Below, one piece after another: positions 17,050-27,221 of a DNA stretch of 64,000 nt. The notes below the pieces were generated by a model. The model was not told the origin of the DNA. It saw only the letters and a program-made list of their open reading frames with translations, and did no database searches. Source of the DNA: Cytophagales bacterium (lineage in GTDB: Bacteria; Bacteroidota; Bacteroidia; Cytophagales; Cyclobacteriaceae); assembly GCA_020403045.1 (NCBI GenBank), contig JADBYK010000012.1, forward strand, positions 1 through 64,000, given 5' to 3'. Within the stretch, counting starts at the first letter, position 1, and each line of letters starts with the position of its first letter. The position numbers and the translations under genes are program-made.

Positions 17050-17057
17050 TATTTTTG
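17050..17057 (+). promoter_or_regulatory. candidate -7 box for the phosphopantetheinyl transferase
   Basis: TATTTTTG matches TAnnTTTG and ends 32 bp before the ATG at 17090. A -33 TTTG is not obvious; AATG at 17027-17030 is at the right distance. The divergent WD40 gene begins 56 bp upstream. Confidence 0.4.
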
Positions 17058-17089
17058 CCAAAATTGTACCCTGAACATAACTTCACCCA

Positions 17090-17716
17090 ATGCCTCTTTA
17101 CAAGCTAAAAAACACAGGAACCGAAAGTGCGTGGGGAATCTGGAAAGTGGAAGAATCGGCAGAAGAACTCGCTTTTACTGCATTCGAAGAAGCTCCGGAG
17201 GGAATTATCCACTTAACAAAAAAACTGGAGTGGCTAGCTAGCCGCGTATTAATTCGTACACTTTTAGAGCAAAACGACCTTTCCTATTCTGGCATTCATA
17301 AAGATGAATTTGGGAAACCATTCCTTCGTGAACTGCCACATCATATCTCTCTTTCACATGCGTACCCATTTGTAGCTGCTCAACTAGACAAAAACAAATC
17401 TGTGGGCATTGATATTGAACAACCAACCGAGAAGCTTTTACGGATAGCTCCAAGGGTGCTTTCAATAGAGGAGTTGGAAAATGCGGGATCTGATATTCGA
17501 AAACATTGCGTCTACTGGTGTGCCAAAGAAGCCTTGTACAAGGTGCATGGAAAACGTGGCCTCCATTTTGCAAGTCAACTTTTGGTTGATCCGTTTATTC
17601 TAGAGGAAATGGGCGATTTGAAAGGAACGATCAATATGCAAGAAGAAAAACTAAATGTAGCTTTATCTTATGAAAATGAACCTGAATTTGTCGTGGTATA
17701 TACCGACCCCTATTAA
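17090..17716 (+). CDS. 4'-phosphopantetheinyl transferase (Sfp-type)
   Basis: The 208-residue enzyme transfers phosphopantetheine from coenzyme A to a serine of carrier proteins. It shows the magnesium motif VGIDIEQP, the catalytic WCAKEALYK and the upstream ISLSHAYPFVAA and GKPFL segments of the Sfp superfamily. It could serve fatty-acid ACP or a secondary metabolite carrier. Whether the ACP-like protein of the efflux operon (4398-4628) is a substrate is unknown. The redoxin gene begins one base after its stop. Confidence 0.93.
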   Translation: MPLYKLKNTGTESAWGIWKVEESAEELAFTAFEEAPEGIIHLTKKLEWLASRVLIRTLLEQNDLSYSGIHKDEFGKPFLRELPHHISLSHAYPFVAAQLDKNKSVGIDIEQPTEKLLRIAPRVLSIEELENAGSDIRKHCVYWCAKEALYKVHGKRGLHFASQLLVDPFILEEMGDLKGTINMQEEKLNVALSYENEPEFVVVYTDPY

Positions 17717-17717
17717 C

Positions 17718-18275
17718 ATGAAATGCCTGTTTTGCCTTTTACTATTACTTCCCGCTGCTGCCAGCGCGCAGTTGAACGTACCCGATTTTACACTTAACGA
17801 TGTGAATAAAAAAACACCCGTTGCGCTAAGCGAATTTAAAAATCTAAAAGCGATTGTGGTTTTGTTCACCACCAACGAATGTCCTTTCGACAGCTATTAC
17901 AAAACGCGAGTAAAGACCCTTATTGAATTGTATAGCGGAAAAGTCCAATTTCTCCTGATCAATTCCGCCAACGATCCACAAGAAACACCGGAAAAAATGA
18001 CCATCCACTATACTGATTTTGGCGTCCCCTACCTGGAAGACAAAGAGCAGGTCGCAATGGATTTGTTTGGAGCACGCAAATCTCCGGAAGTCTATTTATT
18101 AACGCCTGAAGCCGATCAGTTCAAGGTGGTCTACAGTGGTGCAATTGATGACAGTCCGCAGGTAGCAGAAGACACCAAAGAAAATTACCTTAAAAATGCC
18201 ATTGAGAAGTTGCTCACCGGCCAAAAGATCAAAATTGAAAACAACCGCGTTATCGGCTGCACGATCAGAAGATAA
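17718..18275 (+). CDS. exported redoxin/thioredoxin-like protein
   Basis: The 185-residue protein has a signal peptide (about 1-17, LLPAAASAQ) and a redoxin domain resembling AhpC/TSA-like proteins. The single active cysteine is in TTNECPFDSYY, where peroxiredoxin-like families have the peroxidatic cysteine; FLLINSAND and FGVPYLEDKE match the fold. A second cysteine is in the C-terminal VIGCTIRR, which could be the resolving residue. The start at 17718 is favoured over 17670 by the signal peptide. Probably periplasmic and translationally linked to the upstream transferase. Confidence 0.85.
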   Translation: MKCLFCLLLLLPAAASAQLNVPDFTLNDVNKKTPVALSEFKNLKAIVVLFTTNECPFDSYYKTRVKTLIELYSGKVQFLLINSANDPQETPEKMTIHYTDFGVPYLEDKEQVAMDLFGARKSPEVYLLTPEADQFKVVYSGAIDDSPQVAEDTKENYLKNAIEKLLTGQKIKIENNRVIGCTIRR

Positions 18276-18310
18276 AAAAGCGTAGGAATAGAAAAATAGT
18301 TGACTATTGG

Positions 18311-19168
18311 TTAGACACCCAAATCACCACCGTCAGAAATCTCGATGAGTAAGAGCTTCACTTCCTCTGCCTTCGCGTGTTCACCCATTTTTTCGAACGA
18401 CATAACTAAATTACGAAGGGCTCGTCTGACGATATCGACACTATTACAGGGCTCATAAAATGAAGTCTGCGGAACCAAATGCAGCTCGTTAATATAATTC
18501 TCGATGTCTTGCTTGGAAAAAATCAGTCCGCGATTGAAAGCATTGATATAGAATTGATGATTGTCGTCCTTGTACGTGAGGATAAACAAATTGGGTAAGT
18601 TAACACCACTGACAGGCAACTTTAACTTTTGTGCCACCAGCATGTAGATCACGCAAAGCGTAATTGGGTTTCCCTTATGAGACTCCAGCACCACATTGAT
18701 CATCGAGTTTCCTGGAGAATGAAAATTTTTAGTGTTCGCTCCGAATTTTAATTTATTGAATAAGACACTGTTGATCACCTTTACTTGATCGTAGGGATAC
18801 AAATCCGGACGAAACTCAAGCCAGGTCTCATAATAGATTTGCTCTAAATCTTGTCGCAGTTTTTCTAGTTCGATTTCGGGATATTGGTAGGTGGCCAAAA
18901 TCCACATGCCTGTCAATAAATCGTGCTCTTCACTGGCATACCAGTTTTTCAGTCTTTCTTTGAGTAACTCGTATTGAAGGACGTGAATCAATTCTTCTAT
19001 CCGGGCCTGAACGGCAGGGTTCAGATTGCTTTCCCATTCATGTTCAAGAAACGGAATAGCCTCTTTGCCTAACGATAGAATTTTCTCCTCTACGTGAGAA
19101 CTGACTTGTTTATCCTCATCGTCCAACAACGAAACCAATGCTTTTAATTCACTCTCTTGCATTTGCAT
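18311..19168 (-). CDS. SirB1/transglutaminase-like family protein
   Basis: The 285-residue protein matches the SirB1-type transglutaminase-like family. NSVLFNKLKFGANTKNF and KGNPITLCVIYMLVAQKLKLPVSGVNLP carry the conserved core, with Cys in ITLCVIY at the place of the thiol nucleophile. HQFYINAFNRG may supply the His-Asp region. The first 90 residues look like helical repeats (EAIPFLEHEWESNLNPAVQARIEELI). Bacterial members have unclear substrates. A short AT-rich gap (19169-19230) with partial inverted repeats, CGATGA...TCATCG, separates it from the carboxylase gene. Confidence 0.82.
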   Translation of the reverse strand: MQMQESELKALVSLLDDEDKQVSSHVEEKILSLGKEAIPFLEHEWESNLNPAVQARIEELIHVLQYELLKERLKNWYASEEHDLLTGMWILATYQYPEIELEKLRQDLEQIYYETWLEFRPDLYPYDQVKVINSVLFNKLKFGANTKNFHSPGNSMINVVLESHKGNPITLCVIYMLVAQKLKLPVSGVNLPNLFILTYKDDNHQFYINAFNRGLIFSKQDIENYINELHLVPQTSFYEPCNSVDIVRRALRNLVMSFEKMGEHAKAEEVKLLLIEISDGGDLGV

Positions 19169-19230
19169 AATTTGTCAATTCGATGATTCGTTAATTTCCT
19201 AATTGCCGAAAAAACGAATTAGCTCATCGT

Positions 19231-20856
19231 CTATGTTTGAATAACTCCCACATTAAATTTTTCAACCGGTGCATGATTGGCAGACTCAATGCCCATCGCA
19301 ATTACTTTTCGTGTTTCCATTGGATCAATCACACCATCCACCCACAATCGCGAAGCAGCATAATACGGACTCAACTGCTCGTTGTACTTATCAGTAATCT
19401 CCTTCAACAACAAATCTTCTTCTTCTTTTGAGATTGTTTTTCCTTGTGCCTTCAACGTACTTACCCGAATCTGTAACAATGTCTTTGCTGCAGAACCTCC
19501 GCTCATGACCGCAATTTGGGCTGTCGGCCAGGCATAGATAAGGCGTGGGTCGTACGCTTTACCACACATCGCATAATTGCCGGCTCCATACGAATTGCCA
19601 ATGATGATCGTAAACTTTGGCACCGTAGAGTTGGCCATCGCATTCACCATCTTTGCTCCGTCTTTAATGATGCCACCTTGCTCAGCCTTGCTGCCGACCA
19701 TAAACCCACTGACGTCTTGCAAAAATAGAAGGGGTATTTTTCGTTGGTTACAATTCATAATGAAACGCGCTGCTTTATCGGCAGAATCTGAATAGATGAC
19801 GCCACCCATCTGCATTTCACCTTTCTTGTTTTTTACTGTCTTGCGTTGGTTGGCAACGATGCCCACCGCCCATCCTTCAATTCTGGCAAAGCCGCACAGG
19901 ATGGTCTTTCCATACAGTGCTTTATATTCATCAAACTCCGAATCATCAACCAACCGCTTGATGATCTCACCCATATCATAGGGCTTTGTGCGGTCGCTGG
20001 GTATTAGCCCATAGATTTCTTCCGTTTTTAATTTTGGTGATTTTTTTTCGACTCTGTCAAATCCAGCTTTCTCTTTGGCTCCTATTTTATCGAACAGCCC
20101 ACGAATATGATCTAAGCAAGCCTGATCAGAGGGAAATTTATTATCTGTAACACCGGATATTTCGCAATGGGTAGTGGCACCTCCTAATGTTTCATTATCA
20201 ATATCTTCGCCAATTGCCGCTTTCACAAGATAGGATCCTGCCAAAAAAATCGATCCGGTTTTATCTACAATCATTGCCTCGTCTGACATGATCGGTAGAT
20301 AGGCACCACCAGCCACACAGCTTCCCATAATAGCGGCAATTTGTATGATGCCCATGGAGGACATCTTTGCGTTGTTTCTAAACTGCCGGCCAAAATGTTC
20401 TTTGTCTGGAAAAATCTCATCTTGCATGGGGAGAAAAACGCCAGCGCTATCAACAAGATAAATAATTGGTAAGTGATTCTCCATCGCAACTTCTTGTGCC
20501 CGAAGATTTTTCTTTGCAGTGATAGGAAACCAGGCTCCTGCCTTTACTGTTGCATCGTTGGCTACAATCACGCACTGTCTGCCCTTTACATAACCAATGC
20601 CCGTAACCACTCCACCAGAAGGGCAACCGCCTTGCTCTTTGTACATGCCGTCTCCTACAAAAAGGCCAATCTCTAAAAAAGATGAATTTTTATCGATGAG
20701 ATATTCAATTCTCTCTCGAGCCGTTAGCTTTCCTTTTTGATGTTGGTCTTCAATCTTTTTCTCACCACCACCCAACATTGTTTTTTGGGTCTTTGACTTT
20801 AGCTGAAAACACAGTTGTTTGAACTGATCTTCGTTTTTGTTAAATTCTAAATCCAT
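19231..20856 (-). CDS. mccB: acyl-CoA carboxylase beta subunit, probably methylcrotonyl-CoA carboxylase
   Basis: The 541-residue carboxyltransferase moves the carboxyl group from carboxybiotin to an acyl-CoA. GGVVTGIGYVKGRQCVIVANDATVKAG, YLVDSAGVFLPMQDEIFPD and GSCVAGGAYLPIMSDE are typical of methylcrotonyl-CoA carboxylase beta in leucine catabolism, distinct from the propionyl type at 34431. C-terminal YGAGNYAMCGKAYDPR supports this. The biotin-carrying alpha subunit is not in the window. It lies 12 nt after the MlaD-like gene. Confidence 0.9.
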   Translation of the reverse strand: MDLEFNKNEDQFKQLCFQLKSKTQKTMLGGGEKKIEDQHQKGKLTARERIEYLIDKNSSFLEIGLFVGDGMYKEQGGCPSGGVVTGIGYVKGRQCVIVANDATVKAGAWFPITAKKNLRAQEVAMENHLPIIYLVDSAGVFLPMQDEIFPDKEHFGRQFRNNAKMSSMGIIQIAAIMGSCVAGGAYLPIMSDEAMIVDKTGSIFLAGSYLVKAAIGEDIDNETLGGATTHCEISGVTDNKFPSDQACLDHIRGLFDKIGAKEKAGFDRVEKKSPKLKTEEIYGLIPSDRTKPYDMGEIIKRLVDDSEFDEYKALYGKTILCGFARIEGWAVGIVANQRKTVKNKKGEMQMGGVIYSDSADKAARFIMNCNQRKIPLLFLQDVSGFMVGSKAEQGGIIKDGAKMVNAMANSTVPKFTIIIGNSYGAGNYAMCGKAYDPRLIYAWPTAQIAVMSGGSAAKTLLQIRVSTLKAQGKTISKEEEDLLLKEITDKYNEQLSPYYAASRLWVDGVIDPMETRKVIAMGIESANHAPVEKFNVGVIQT

Positions 20857-20867
20857 TCGGTTGTGGC

Positions 20868-21854
20868 CTAGGGCTTCTTTACTGCAGTCTTTGCCGCAGC
20901 CTTTTTTGCTTCCTCTTCTTTTAGCCTTTCACGGGCAATCTTCTTTTTGCTTTTTCCCAGAGGAGAAAGAAAGTGTTTTGGGTTGTTATTCAAATGGGTA
21001 GCCAGACTATCCAAGCTCTTTATCAATCTATTCAGGTTTACATACAATGAATCCTCGGTCAATAACTTACTCATCGTATTGTCACCTTTGTTCAGCTTGG
21101 CCAGCGTGGCATTAAGATTGGAAATGGCTTGTTGTGTCTTGTTTAGCGTTTGATTTAGTTTCAGCGTTTTTAAGGAGTCGGACAACGTTTTGAAATTTTG
21201 TAGCGTGGGCCGCAATTCAGTTAGTGTGGCGTTAAAATTTTCGCCAACGGATTTGAGGGTTCCAGACACATCTTCAATTTTGCCATTGGCCGTTACCAGC
21301 GTCTTATTCAGCAAATCAGGGGTCTTTTCAAGTTTGGAAAAAATGACTTCTAGCTGTTGAGAATTTTTTGTCAGGTTGTCTATGATGGTATTGAATTTCC
21401 GTAGAGTTGTTTGTAAGTCTGTCGCCACAGGCGAGGCTGTTTCAGACAATACGTCAAACATGCCCTTGGCTACCTCGGCTTTGAGCGTATCCCCATCTTT
21501 TAAGTTTTTTGACGCCTGTCCAAATGTCAACAAAACAGATTTACCACCTAATAACTCACTGTTGAGAATCGCTTTGGTGCCGCCTGTCAAGACAATGGTT
21601 CCATCAATCTCTAGCTCAACCAACACACGATTATTTCTATTTTGCAGAATCCCGATTTTGCTCACACGGCCGACTGGATAGCCATTGACCAGAACCGGAT
21701 TGGAAATGGCCAATTGGTTGATATTATCGTAGACAACATAGTATCTTTTTACGCTGGTAAAAAAGTCAATGCCGTTCAGATAGTTAAACCCGAAATACAA
21801 TAGTACGATTGCCATTGCTACAAACAGACCAACCTTAAATTCTCTTGTCTTCAC
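20868..21854 (-). CDS. MlaD/MCE-domain lipid-transport protein
   Basis: The 328-residue protein has an N-terminal membrane anchor (about 7-25, VGLFVAMAIVLLYFGFNYL) and one MCE domain (about 38-115) with the signature NPVLVNGYPVGRVSKIGIL and LNSELLGGKSVLL. A long helical region rich in Asn, Leu and Thr follows, then a lysine/alanine-rich tail. MlaD forms the periplasmic ring that shuttles phospholipids between membranes. It follows the amidase by 4 nt; no mlaE or mlaF gene is adjacent. Confidence 0.9.
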   Translation of the reverse strand: MKTREFKVGLFVAMAIVLLYFGFNYLNGIDFFTSVKRYYVVYDNINQLAISNPVLVNGYPVGRVSKIGILQNRNNRVLVELEIDGTIVLTGGTKAILNSELLGGKSVLLTFGQASKNLKDGDTLKAEVAKGMFDVLSETASPVATDLQTTLRKFNTIIDNLTKNSQQLEVIFSKLEKTPDLLNKTLVTANGKIEDVSGTLKSVGENFNATLTELRPTLQNFKTLSDSLKTLKLNQTLNKTQQAISNLNATLAKLNKGDNTMSKLLTEDSLYVNLNRLIKSLDSLATHLNNNPKHFLSPLGKSKKKIARERLKEEEAKKAAAKTAVKKP

Positions 21855-21858
21855 GGTA

Positions 21859-22641
21859 TTAGTTTATAGATTCAATTTCAGTTTTATACTCTTTAAATGC
21901 CCGGTATATCCCTGAGGCAATCATGTCCTGTCCATCCTCTGAGGCCAAGAAACCTTCTTCTTTGCCGTTCGATAAAAAGCCACACTCAACTAACACACTA
22001 GGCATCGAGGTGCGCCACAACACTAAAAAACCTGCCTGCTTTACGCCCCTACTATACCTACCCGCTCTTGTCTTAAACTGCGATTCGACCTTCTGCGCAA
22101 AACGTAGGCTGCTTTCATGATACGCACTTTGACTCAAGGTAAACAAAATATAAGACTCCGGGCTCTTAGGATCAAACCCTTCGTAGCGTTCTTTATAGTT
22201 TTCATCCATCAAAATTACTTCGTTCTCTCGTTTCGCTACTTCAAAATTTCCTTTGTCTTTGTGTAATCCCATTACGAACGTTTCGGTACCATAGGCAGGA
22301 GCACCCGGCAATGAGTTGGCATGAATACAGATAAAAAGCTGTGCCTTATTTCGATTCGCAATCTCTGCCCGTTCATCGAGCGAAACATATTCGTCACTTT
22401 TCCGCGTATAGATCACCTTTACCCCCGGTATGTTCTTTTCGATATAGCTGCCCAACTTTAGCGAAATCTTAAGCGCGATATCTTTTTCTTTGGTTTTACT
22501 GCCATGAGTCCCCGGATCTTTGCCACCATGCCCTGGGTCAATGACAATTGTTTCTAATTTGAAACCGGTTGGACGAAATGTGGCCGAAGAGTTTAGCAAG
22601 GTTATTGCTAAGATCAAAAGCTTAAGTTGGATATTGGGCAC
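21859..22641 (-). CDS. N-acetylmuramoyl-L-alanine amidase (AmiC-type)
   Basis: The 260-residue zinc amidase cuts the bond between N-acetylmuramic acid and the peptide stem. Zinc ligands lie in IDPGHGGKDPG (His), the KEKDIAL glutamate and FICIHANSLPG (His), with the catalytic glutamate in VLVECGFLSN. A signal peptide (about 1-18) sends it to the periplasm. It is the first gene before the MlaD and carboxylase genes. Its start overlaps by 15 bp the longest frame of the divergent lptD, so one of the two starts is probably misassigned. Confidence 0.93.
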   Translation of the reverse strand: MPNIQLKLLILAITLLNSSATFRPTGFKLETIVIDPGHGGKDPGTHGSKTKEKDIALKISLKLGSYIEKNIPGVKVIYTRKSDEYVSLDERAEIANRNKAQLFICIHANSLPGAPAYGTETFVMGLHKDKGNFEVAKRENEVILMDENYKERYEGFDPKSPESYILFTLSQSAYHESSLRFAQKVESQFKTRAGRYSRGVKQAGFLVLWRTSMPSVLVECGFLSNGKEEGFLASEDGQDMIASGIYRAFKEYKTEIESIN

Positions 22642-25470
22642 GGTGTACTGTGGTCTGGACTAATTGCAATAAGTTTGTGTAAAGTTGTGAATTTTTCATT
22701 AAACCGTAAACTTCTGAAAATCAATTCCAAAGGAAGGAAGGCTCCCTCCTACATAGCTTTATTCACCCTTATCCTCACAATTGGGTCCCCGGTATTTGGC
22801 CAAGTTGAGCGTTCTGTCAGACAACCAGGTCTGCTTCCGATGAAGACTGATACGTTAGCGCCCAACGGTTCAACTAGCATTCCACAGGATTCTTCATTGT
22901 TGAGTCAAGATTCACTGAAGGTCAAAGCAAAGCAGGACTCTGTTAAAAATGCAAAAAAAGGAGATATCGAAACCACCATTTTTTATTCCGCCACCGATTC
23001 AATCAATTTCAGTCTGGACAATAAAATCGTAAAGCTCTATGGCGATGCAAAAGTGAAATATGGCACAATTGAATTAGATGCCGAATTGATTACCATTAAT
23101 TACGAAACCTCCACCATTACTGCCAATGGTAAACCAGACTCTTTGGGAAGGCTGGTTGGGTTTCCGATTTTTAAGGATGGCAACGACTCGTACGAAACGA
23201 AGGACATGGTCTATAATTTCAAAAACAGAAAAGCCAAGATCTCGGAAGTCGTCACCAAGCAAGGCGATGGCTTTGTAGCTGGAGATGTAGTCTATAAAAA
23301 TGCGAAAAATGAATTATTTACTATTGGAAATACCTATACAACCTGCGATTTAAAAGACCCTCATTTTAGAATTGTTTCCAAAAGAGCAAAAGCAGTGCCC
23401 GGTGACAAAACGATTACAGGTCCGTTCTATATGGAATTTAATCACGTGCCAACGCCATTGGGTTTTGCCTTTGGCATGTTTCCATCGCCCCGTAAAAGCG
23501 CGTCCGGGATTATCGTACCAGAGTATGGGGAAGAAACACGAAGAGGTTTTTTTCTAAGAAACGGAGGCTACTTTTTTGATATTAGTGATTATCTGAAAGT
23601 CACCTTGCTAGTGGATCTATATACCAAAGGATCCAATGCCCTAAAGATCAATACAGTTTACAACAATCGTTACAAATACACCGGCTCGTTTAATTTTTCG
23701 TATACAAGTAATCAGGTTTCGGATAAATTTGAAGACCAAAGCCGCCTCCGTGATTTCCAGTTAACTTGGAGTCATTCGCCAAAATCAAAGGGGAATACTC
23801 GCTTTTCTGCGTCTGTCAATGCAGCCACCTCTTCGTTTACAACTAATAACTTTCTAGGTGTAAATGTAAATCCTAATCAACAACGCCCTGATAATATTTC
23901 TAGAAAACTTACCTCCAATATCTCTTTATCAAAAGTATTTCCTGGTACACCATTCTCAGCAGGTATAAACCTGAGACATAGCCAGGATTTGGCAACAGGT
24001 CAGGTAGACTTGCCGATGCCTGACATCACTTTTAACGTCAACAACTTATATCCATTAAAGAACAAAAAGCTCGGTGAGGCCGCTGACAATTTTAATATTC
24101 GATATAGTCTGACGGGAACAAACCAGATCACGAACAACCTCGGGCGGATCGGGAACTCTACAAAAGACAGCATAACCAGTTTTAACTTCCAAAACCTCCC
24201 CACCCTTTTCAAAAACGCAAAAGCTGGTATCAAACATAACATACCCATTTCAACCACCGTAAAGTTGATGAAGTTTTTTGCCGTTAGCCCGAACATCTCG
24301 ATTGATGAAACATGGTATTTCAAAAAACTTAACTGGGGTGCAGATGCAACTGGAAAAACAGCCGTTATCAAAGATACCTCTAACGTATTCAATCGTATCA
24401 ATAATTTTTCGTTGGGAGTTTCTGTTACCACGCGAATCTTTGGAACCTATCTGGCAAAAAATCCAACTAGTAGCATCAGGGGGATCAGGCATGTGATTAC
24501 GCCCAATATCTCCTACAACTACACACCCGACTTTGGAGACCCCAGCTATGGCTATTACCAAGCTGTGAAGCTAAAAGATGCCAAAGGAAAAGAATACGAA
24601 GTACGAAAGTCTAGGCACGAAGGATTTGTTTATGGCTCATCTAGGCAGGGTGTTAGCAACTCTTTGAGCTTTGGCCTGGGTAACACCATCGAAATGAAAG
24701 TGAGAGGGAAAAAAGACACCATCGATAAAAAGATTCCGATATTCAACAATCTTTCCATTGGTTCAGGCTACAACTTTGCTGCAGATTCTTTTAAGCTCGC
24801 TACGATTTCAATTAGTGCCAATACCAATATCTTGAATAACAAAGTTAACATCAACATTAATGGCTCGTTAGATCCTTATCAATACGAAAAGAGCAGAAAT
24901 GATTTGACGATTCCGGCAGAAGGAACGTCTATCATTGAGCGAAGACTAGATCGATATGCATGGAATGTTGGACAGGGCATTGGACGAATTACTTCTGCGG
25001 GGCTCGCCTTTAGTACTAATCTCAATCCAAAGGGGCAAAAGAGTGACAATCAATCGCGTGATCAAATTGCCAAATCAAATGCTTCTGAGGCAGATAAAGC
25101 CTTCTTACTACAGAACGCCAACACCTATATCGATTTTAAGATTCCGTGGAATCTAAGGTTGAATTATAATATTAATTATTCGCGAGGTACTAACCAACCT
25201 GCGCAAATTACGCAGGCTTTGAATTTCTCAGGAGATATATCCATGACAGAAAAATGGAAAGTAGTTTTTAACTCTGGCTACGATTTTGTAAGAAGCGAAA
25301 TCACACAAACAAGTTTTTCGATCAATCGAGATATACACTGCTGGCAGCTATCTCTTAGCTGGGTTCCGTTTGGTCCATTCCAGAATTACATGTTCAACAT
25401 AGGCATTAAATCCGCACTGCTACGCGATCTAAAACTTAATCGGACGAGATCATTCTTTGACGTTCGCTAG
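22627..25470 (+). CDS. lptD: LPS-assembly outer membrane protein LptD
   Basis: The 947-residue protein matches Bacteroidota LptD, which inserts lipopolysaccharide into the outer leaflet. After a signal-like segment (about 40-58, [18 protein letters not shown]) comes a low-complexity Ser/Asp linker, then an OstA-type beta-jellyroll ([28 protein letters not shown]) and a long C-terminal beta barrel ending [18 protein letters not shown]. The ATG at 22627 overlaps the divergent amidase by 15 bp; a GTG at 22687 would keep the signal and leave room for a promoter. The 3' end overlaps lysS by 4 nt, tail to tail. Confidence 0.9.
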   Translation: MDIGHGVLWSGLIAISLCKVVNFSLNRKLLKINSKGRKAPSYIALFTLILTIGSPVFGQVERSVRQPGLLPMKTDTLAPNGSTSIPQDSSLLSQDSLKVKAKQDSVKNAKKGDIETTIFYSATDSINFSLDNKIVKLYGDAKVKYGTIELDAELITINYETSTITANGKPDSLGRLVGFPIFKDGNDSYETKDMVYNFKNRKAKISEVVTKQGDGFVAGDVVYKNAKNELFTIGNTYTTCDLKDPHFRIVSKRAKAVPGDKTITGPFYMEFNHVPTPLGFAFGMFPSPRKSASGIIVPEYGEETRRGFFLRNGGYFFDISDYLKVTLLVDLYTKGSNALKINTVYNNRYKYTGSFNFSYTSNQVSDKFEDQSRLRDFQLTWSHSPKSKGNTRFSASVNAATSSFTTNNFLGVNVNPNQQRPDNISRKLTSNISLSKVFPGTPFSAGINLRHSQDLATGQVDLPMPDITFNVNNLYPLKNKKLGEAADNFNIRYSLTGTNQITNNLGRIGNSTKDSITSFNFQNLPTLFKNAKAGIKHNIPISTTVKLMKFFAVSPNISIDETWYFKKLNWGADATGKTAVIKDTSNVFNRINNFSLGVSVTTRIFGTYLAKNPTSSIRGIRHVITPNISYNYTPDFGDPSYGYYQAVKLKDAKGKEYEVRKSRHEGFVYGSSRQGVSNSLSFGLGNTIEMKVRGKKDTIDKKIPIFNNLSIGSGYNFAADSFKLATISISANTNILNNKVNININGSLDPYQYEKSRNDLTIPAEGTSIIERRLDRYAWNVGQGIGRITSAGLAFSTNLNPKGQKSDNQSRDQIAKSNASEADKAFLLQNANTYIDFKIPWNLRLNYNINYSRGTNQPAQITQALNFSGDISMTEKWKVVFNSGYDFVRSEITQTSFSINRDIHCWQLSLSWVPFGPFQNYMFNIGIKSALLRDLKLNRTRSFFDVR

Positions 25471-27197
25471 GCGTTTTGCCAACCTTCAATTTCTTGTAAA
25501 GTGGGGTTTTGCACCGTTTCTAGTTTTAATTTTTTTCGCATCCCGGGGATGTCATTAAAAAGTTTTGTAGGCTTCATCTCTTTCAATTGGACCATCGATT
25601 GAACGCCCAATTTAATTAAGATCGGAATCAAATCAGCACGAATGCCCGCTTGCTCAAATTCAGTTTGAGGATCTACCGCTAGATTTTTTTCCGGCTTCAT
25701 CTGAGGGAAGAAAATTACATCTTGTATTGAAGGTGAGTTGGTCATGACCATAGCAAGGCGGTCAATACCAATTCCTAGGCCCGCAGTTGGTGGCATTCCG
25801 TATTCCAGCGCACGCAAAAAATCTTCATCGAGCGTCATCGCTTCTTCATCGCCTCGTTTACCGAGCTCCAATTGCTCTTCAAATCGGGCACGCTGATCAA
25901 TCGGATCATTTAATTCGGAGAATGAATTGCAGATCTCTTTTCGATTACAAATGGCTTCAAACCGTTCTACTAACCCAGGCTTGCTACGATGCTTCTTTGC
26001 CAACGGTGACATCTCCAATGGATAGTCGGTTATAAAAGTAGGTTGGATCAACTGATGCTCGCATTTCTCTCCGAAAATCTGGTCGATTAGTTTCCCTTTC
26101 CCCATGGTGGAATCAGCAGGAACTTGTAGTTGTTTACATGTTTCACGCAGAGCAACTTCATCCATTTCTGAAATATCGATACCTGTAAAATGTTGAATCG
26201 CCTCATACATGGTGAATCGTTTCCAGGGTCTTTTAAAGTTGATCGTATTCTCTCCAACCTTAACCTCGGTAGTTCCGTGAAGATCGACTGCGGCTTTTTC
26301 GATCATCTCCTCCACCAAATCCATCATCCAATAATAATCTTTGTAGGCAACATACAATTCTACCTGAGTAAACTCCGGATTATGAAAACGCGACATCCCT
26401 TCATTGCGGAAATCTTTGGAGAACTCATACACACCATTGAAGCCACCTACAATCAATCGTTTCAAATACAATTCATTGGCGATGCGCAGGTACAGCGTCA
26501 TATCAAGTGAATTATGATGTGTCTTAAAAGGTTTTGCGGCAGCTCCCCCATACAGAGGCTGAAGAATCGGTGTCTCAACTTCCAGGTATCCTTTTCCGGT
26601 TAGGTAGCTACGCATGGAGTTGACCAATTGAGTACGCTTCACAAACGCATCCCGAACTTTAGGGTTGACAGTCAAGTCAACATAGCGCATACGATAGCGC
26701 TGTTCAGGATCGGTAAATGCATCGTGTAAAATGGTGTTCCCTTGGTCGTCTTGCGTTTCTTTCACAATCGGTAGGGGTCGCAATGCTTTTGCCAACACCT
26801 TAAAGCTAGTCACGTGAATAGAAACTTCTCCGGTTTGAGTCGTAAAAACAAATCCGTTAACGCCAATGATGTCACCGATGTCTAGCAATTTTTTAAAAAC
26901 GATATTGTAAAGTGTTTTATCGTCTGTAGGGCAAATATCGTCTCGCCTGAAATAGATCTGAATACGACCCGCTTCATCCTGTAATTCTGCAAATGAGGCA
27001 TTGCCCATCACTCTGCGTGTCATGATGCGACCAGCAATGGAAACATTCTTGTATTCCCTTTGCGGATAATTAGCATGAATTTCTTCTGACGTGATATTCA
27101 CCTCAAATAACTCCGCGGGATAGGGATTAATTCCGAGTTTGTTCAACTCATCCATACTTTGCCTACGGATGATTTCTTGTTCGCTTAACTGCATCAT
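25467..27197 (-). CDS. lysS: lysyl-tRNA synthetase (class II)
   Basis: The 576-residue enzyme charges tRNA-Lys. It has an OB-fold anticodon domain (about 50-155), class II motif 2 with [24 protein letters not shown] and motif 3 with [26 protein letters not shown]. Typical bacterial LysS ends soon after motif 3 (about 500 residues); here some 73 extra residues (504-576) follow, with a helical repeat resembling helix-hairpin-helix ([19 protein letters not shown]). The gene begins 24 nt after proline dehydrogenase and probably shares its promoter. Confidence 0.96.
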   Translation of the reverse strand: MMQLSEQEIIRRQSMDELNKLGINPYPAELFEVNITSEEIHANYPQREYKNVSIAGRIMTRRVMGNASFAELQDEAGRIQIYFRRDDICPTDDKTLYNIVFKKLLDIGDIIGVNGFVFTTQTGEVSIHVTSFKVLAKALRPLPIVKETQDDQGNTILHDAFTDPEQRYRMRYVDLTVNPKVRDAFVKRTQLVNSMRSYLTGKGYLEVETPILQPLYGGAAAKPFKTHHNSLDMTLYLRIANELYLKRLIVGGFNGVYEFSKDFRNEGMSRFHNPEFTQVELYVAYKDYYWMMDLVEEMIEKAAVDLHGTTEVKVGENTINFKRPWKRFTMYEAIQHFTGIDISEMDEVALRETCKQLQVPADSTMGKGKLIDQIFGEKCEHQLIQPTFITDYPLEMSPLAKKHRSKPGLVERFEAICNRKEICNSFSELNDPIDQRARFEEQLELGKRGDEEAMTLDEDFLRALEYGMPPTAGLGIGIDRLAMVMTNSPSIQDVIFFPQMKPEKNLAVDPQTEFEQAGIRADLIPILIKLGVQSMVQLKEMKPTKLFNDIPGMRKKLKLETVQNPTLQEIEGWQNA

Positions 27198-27221
27198 AAT
27201 TTCTTGATCTTATTGACTAAC

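Noticed and set aside
16995-17090. Longer WD40 frame
   Set aside because: It would cover the whole divergent promoter region and reach the phosphopantetheinyl transferase start.
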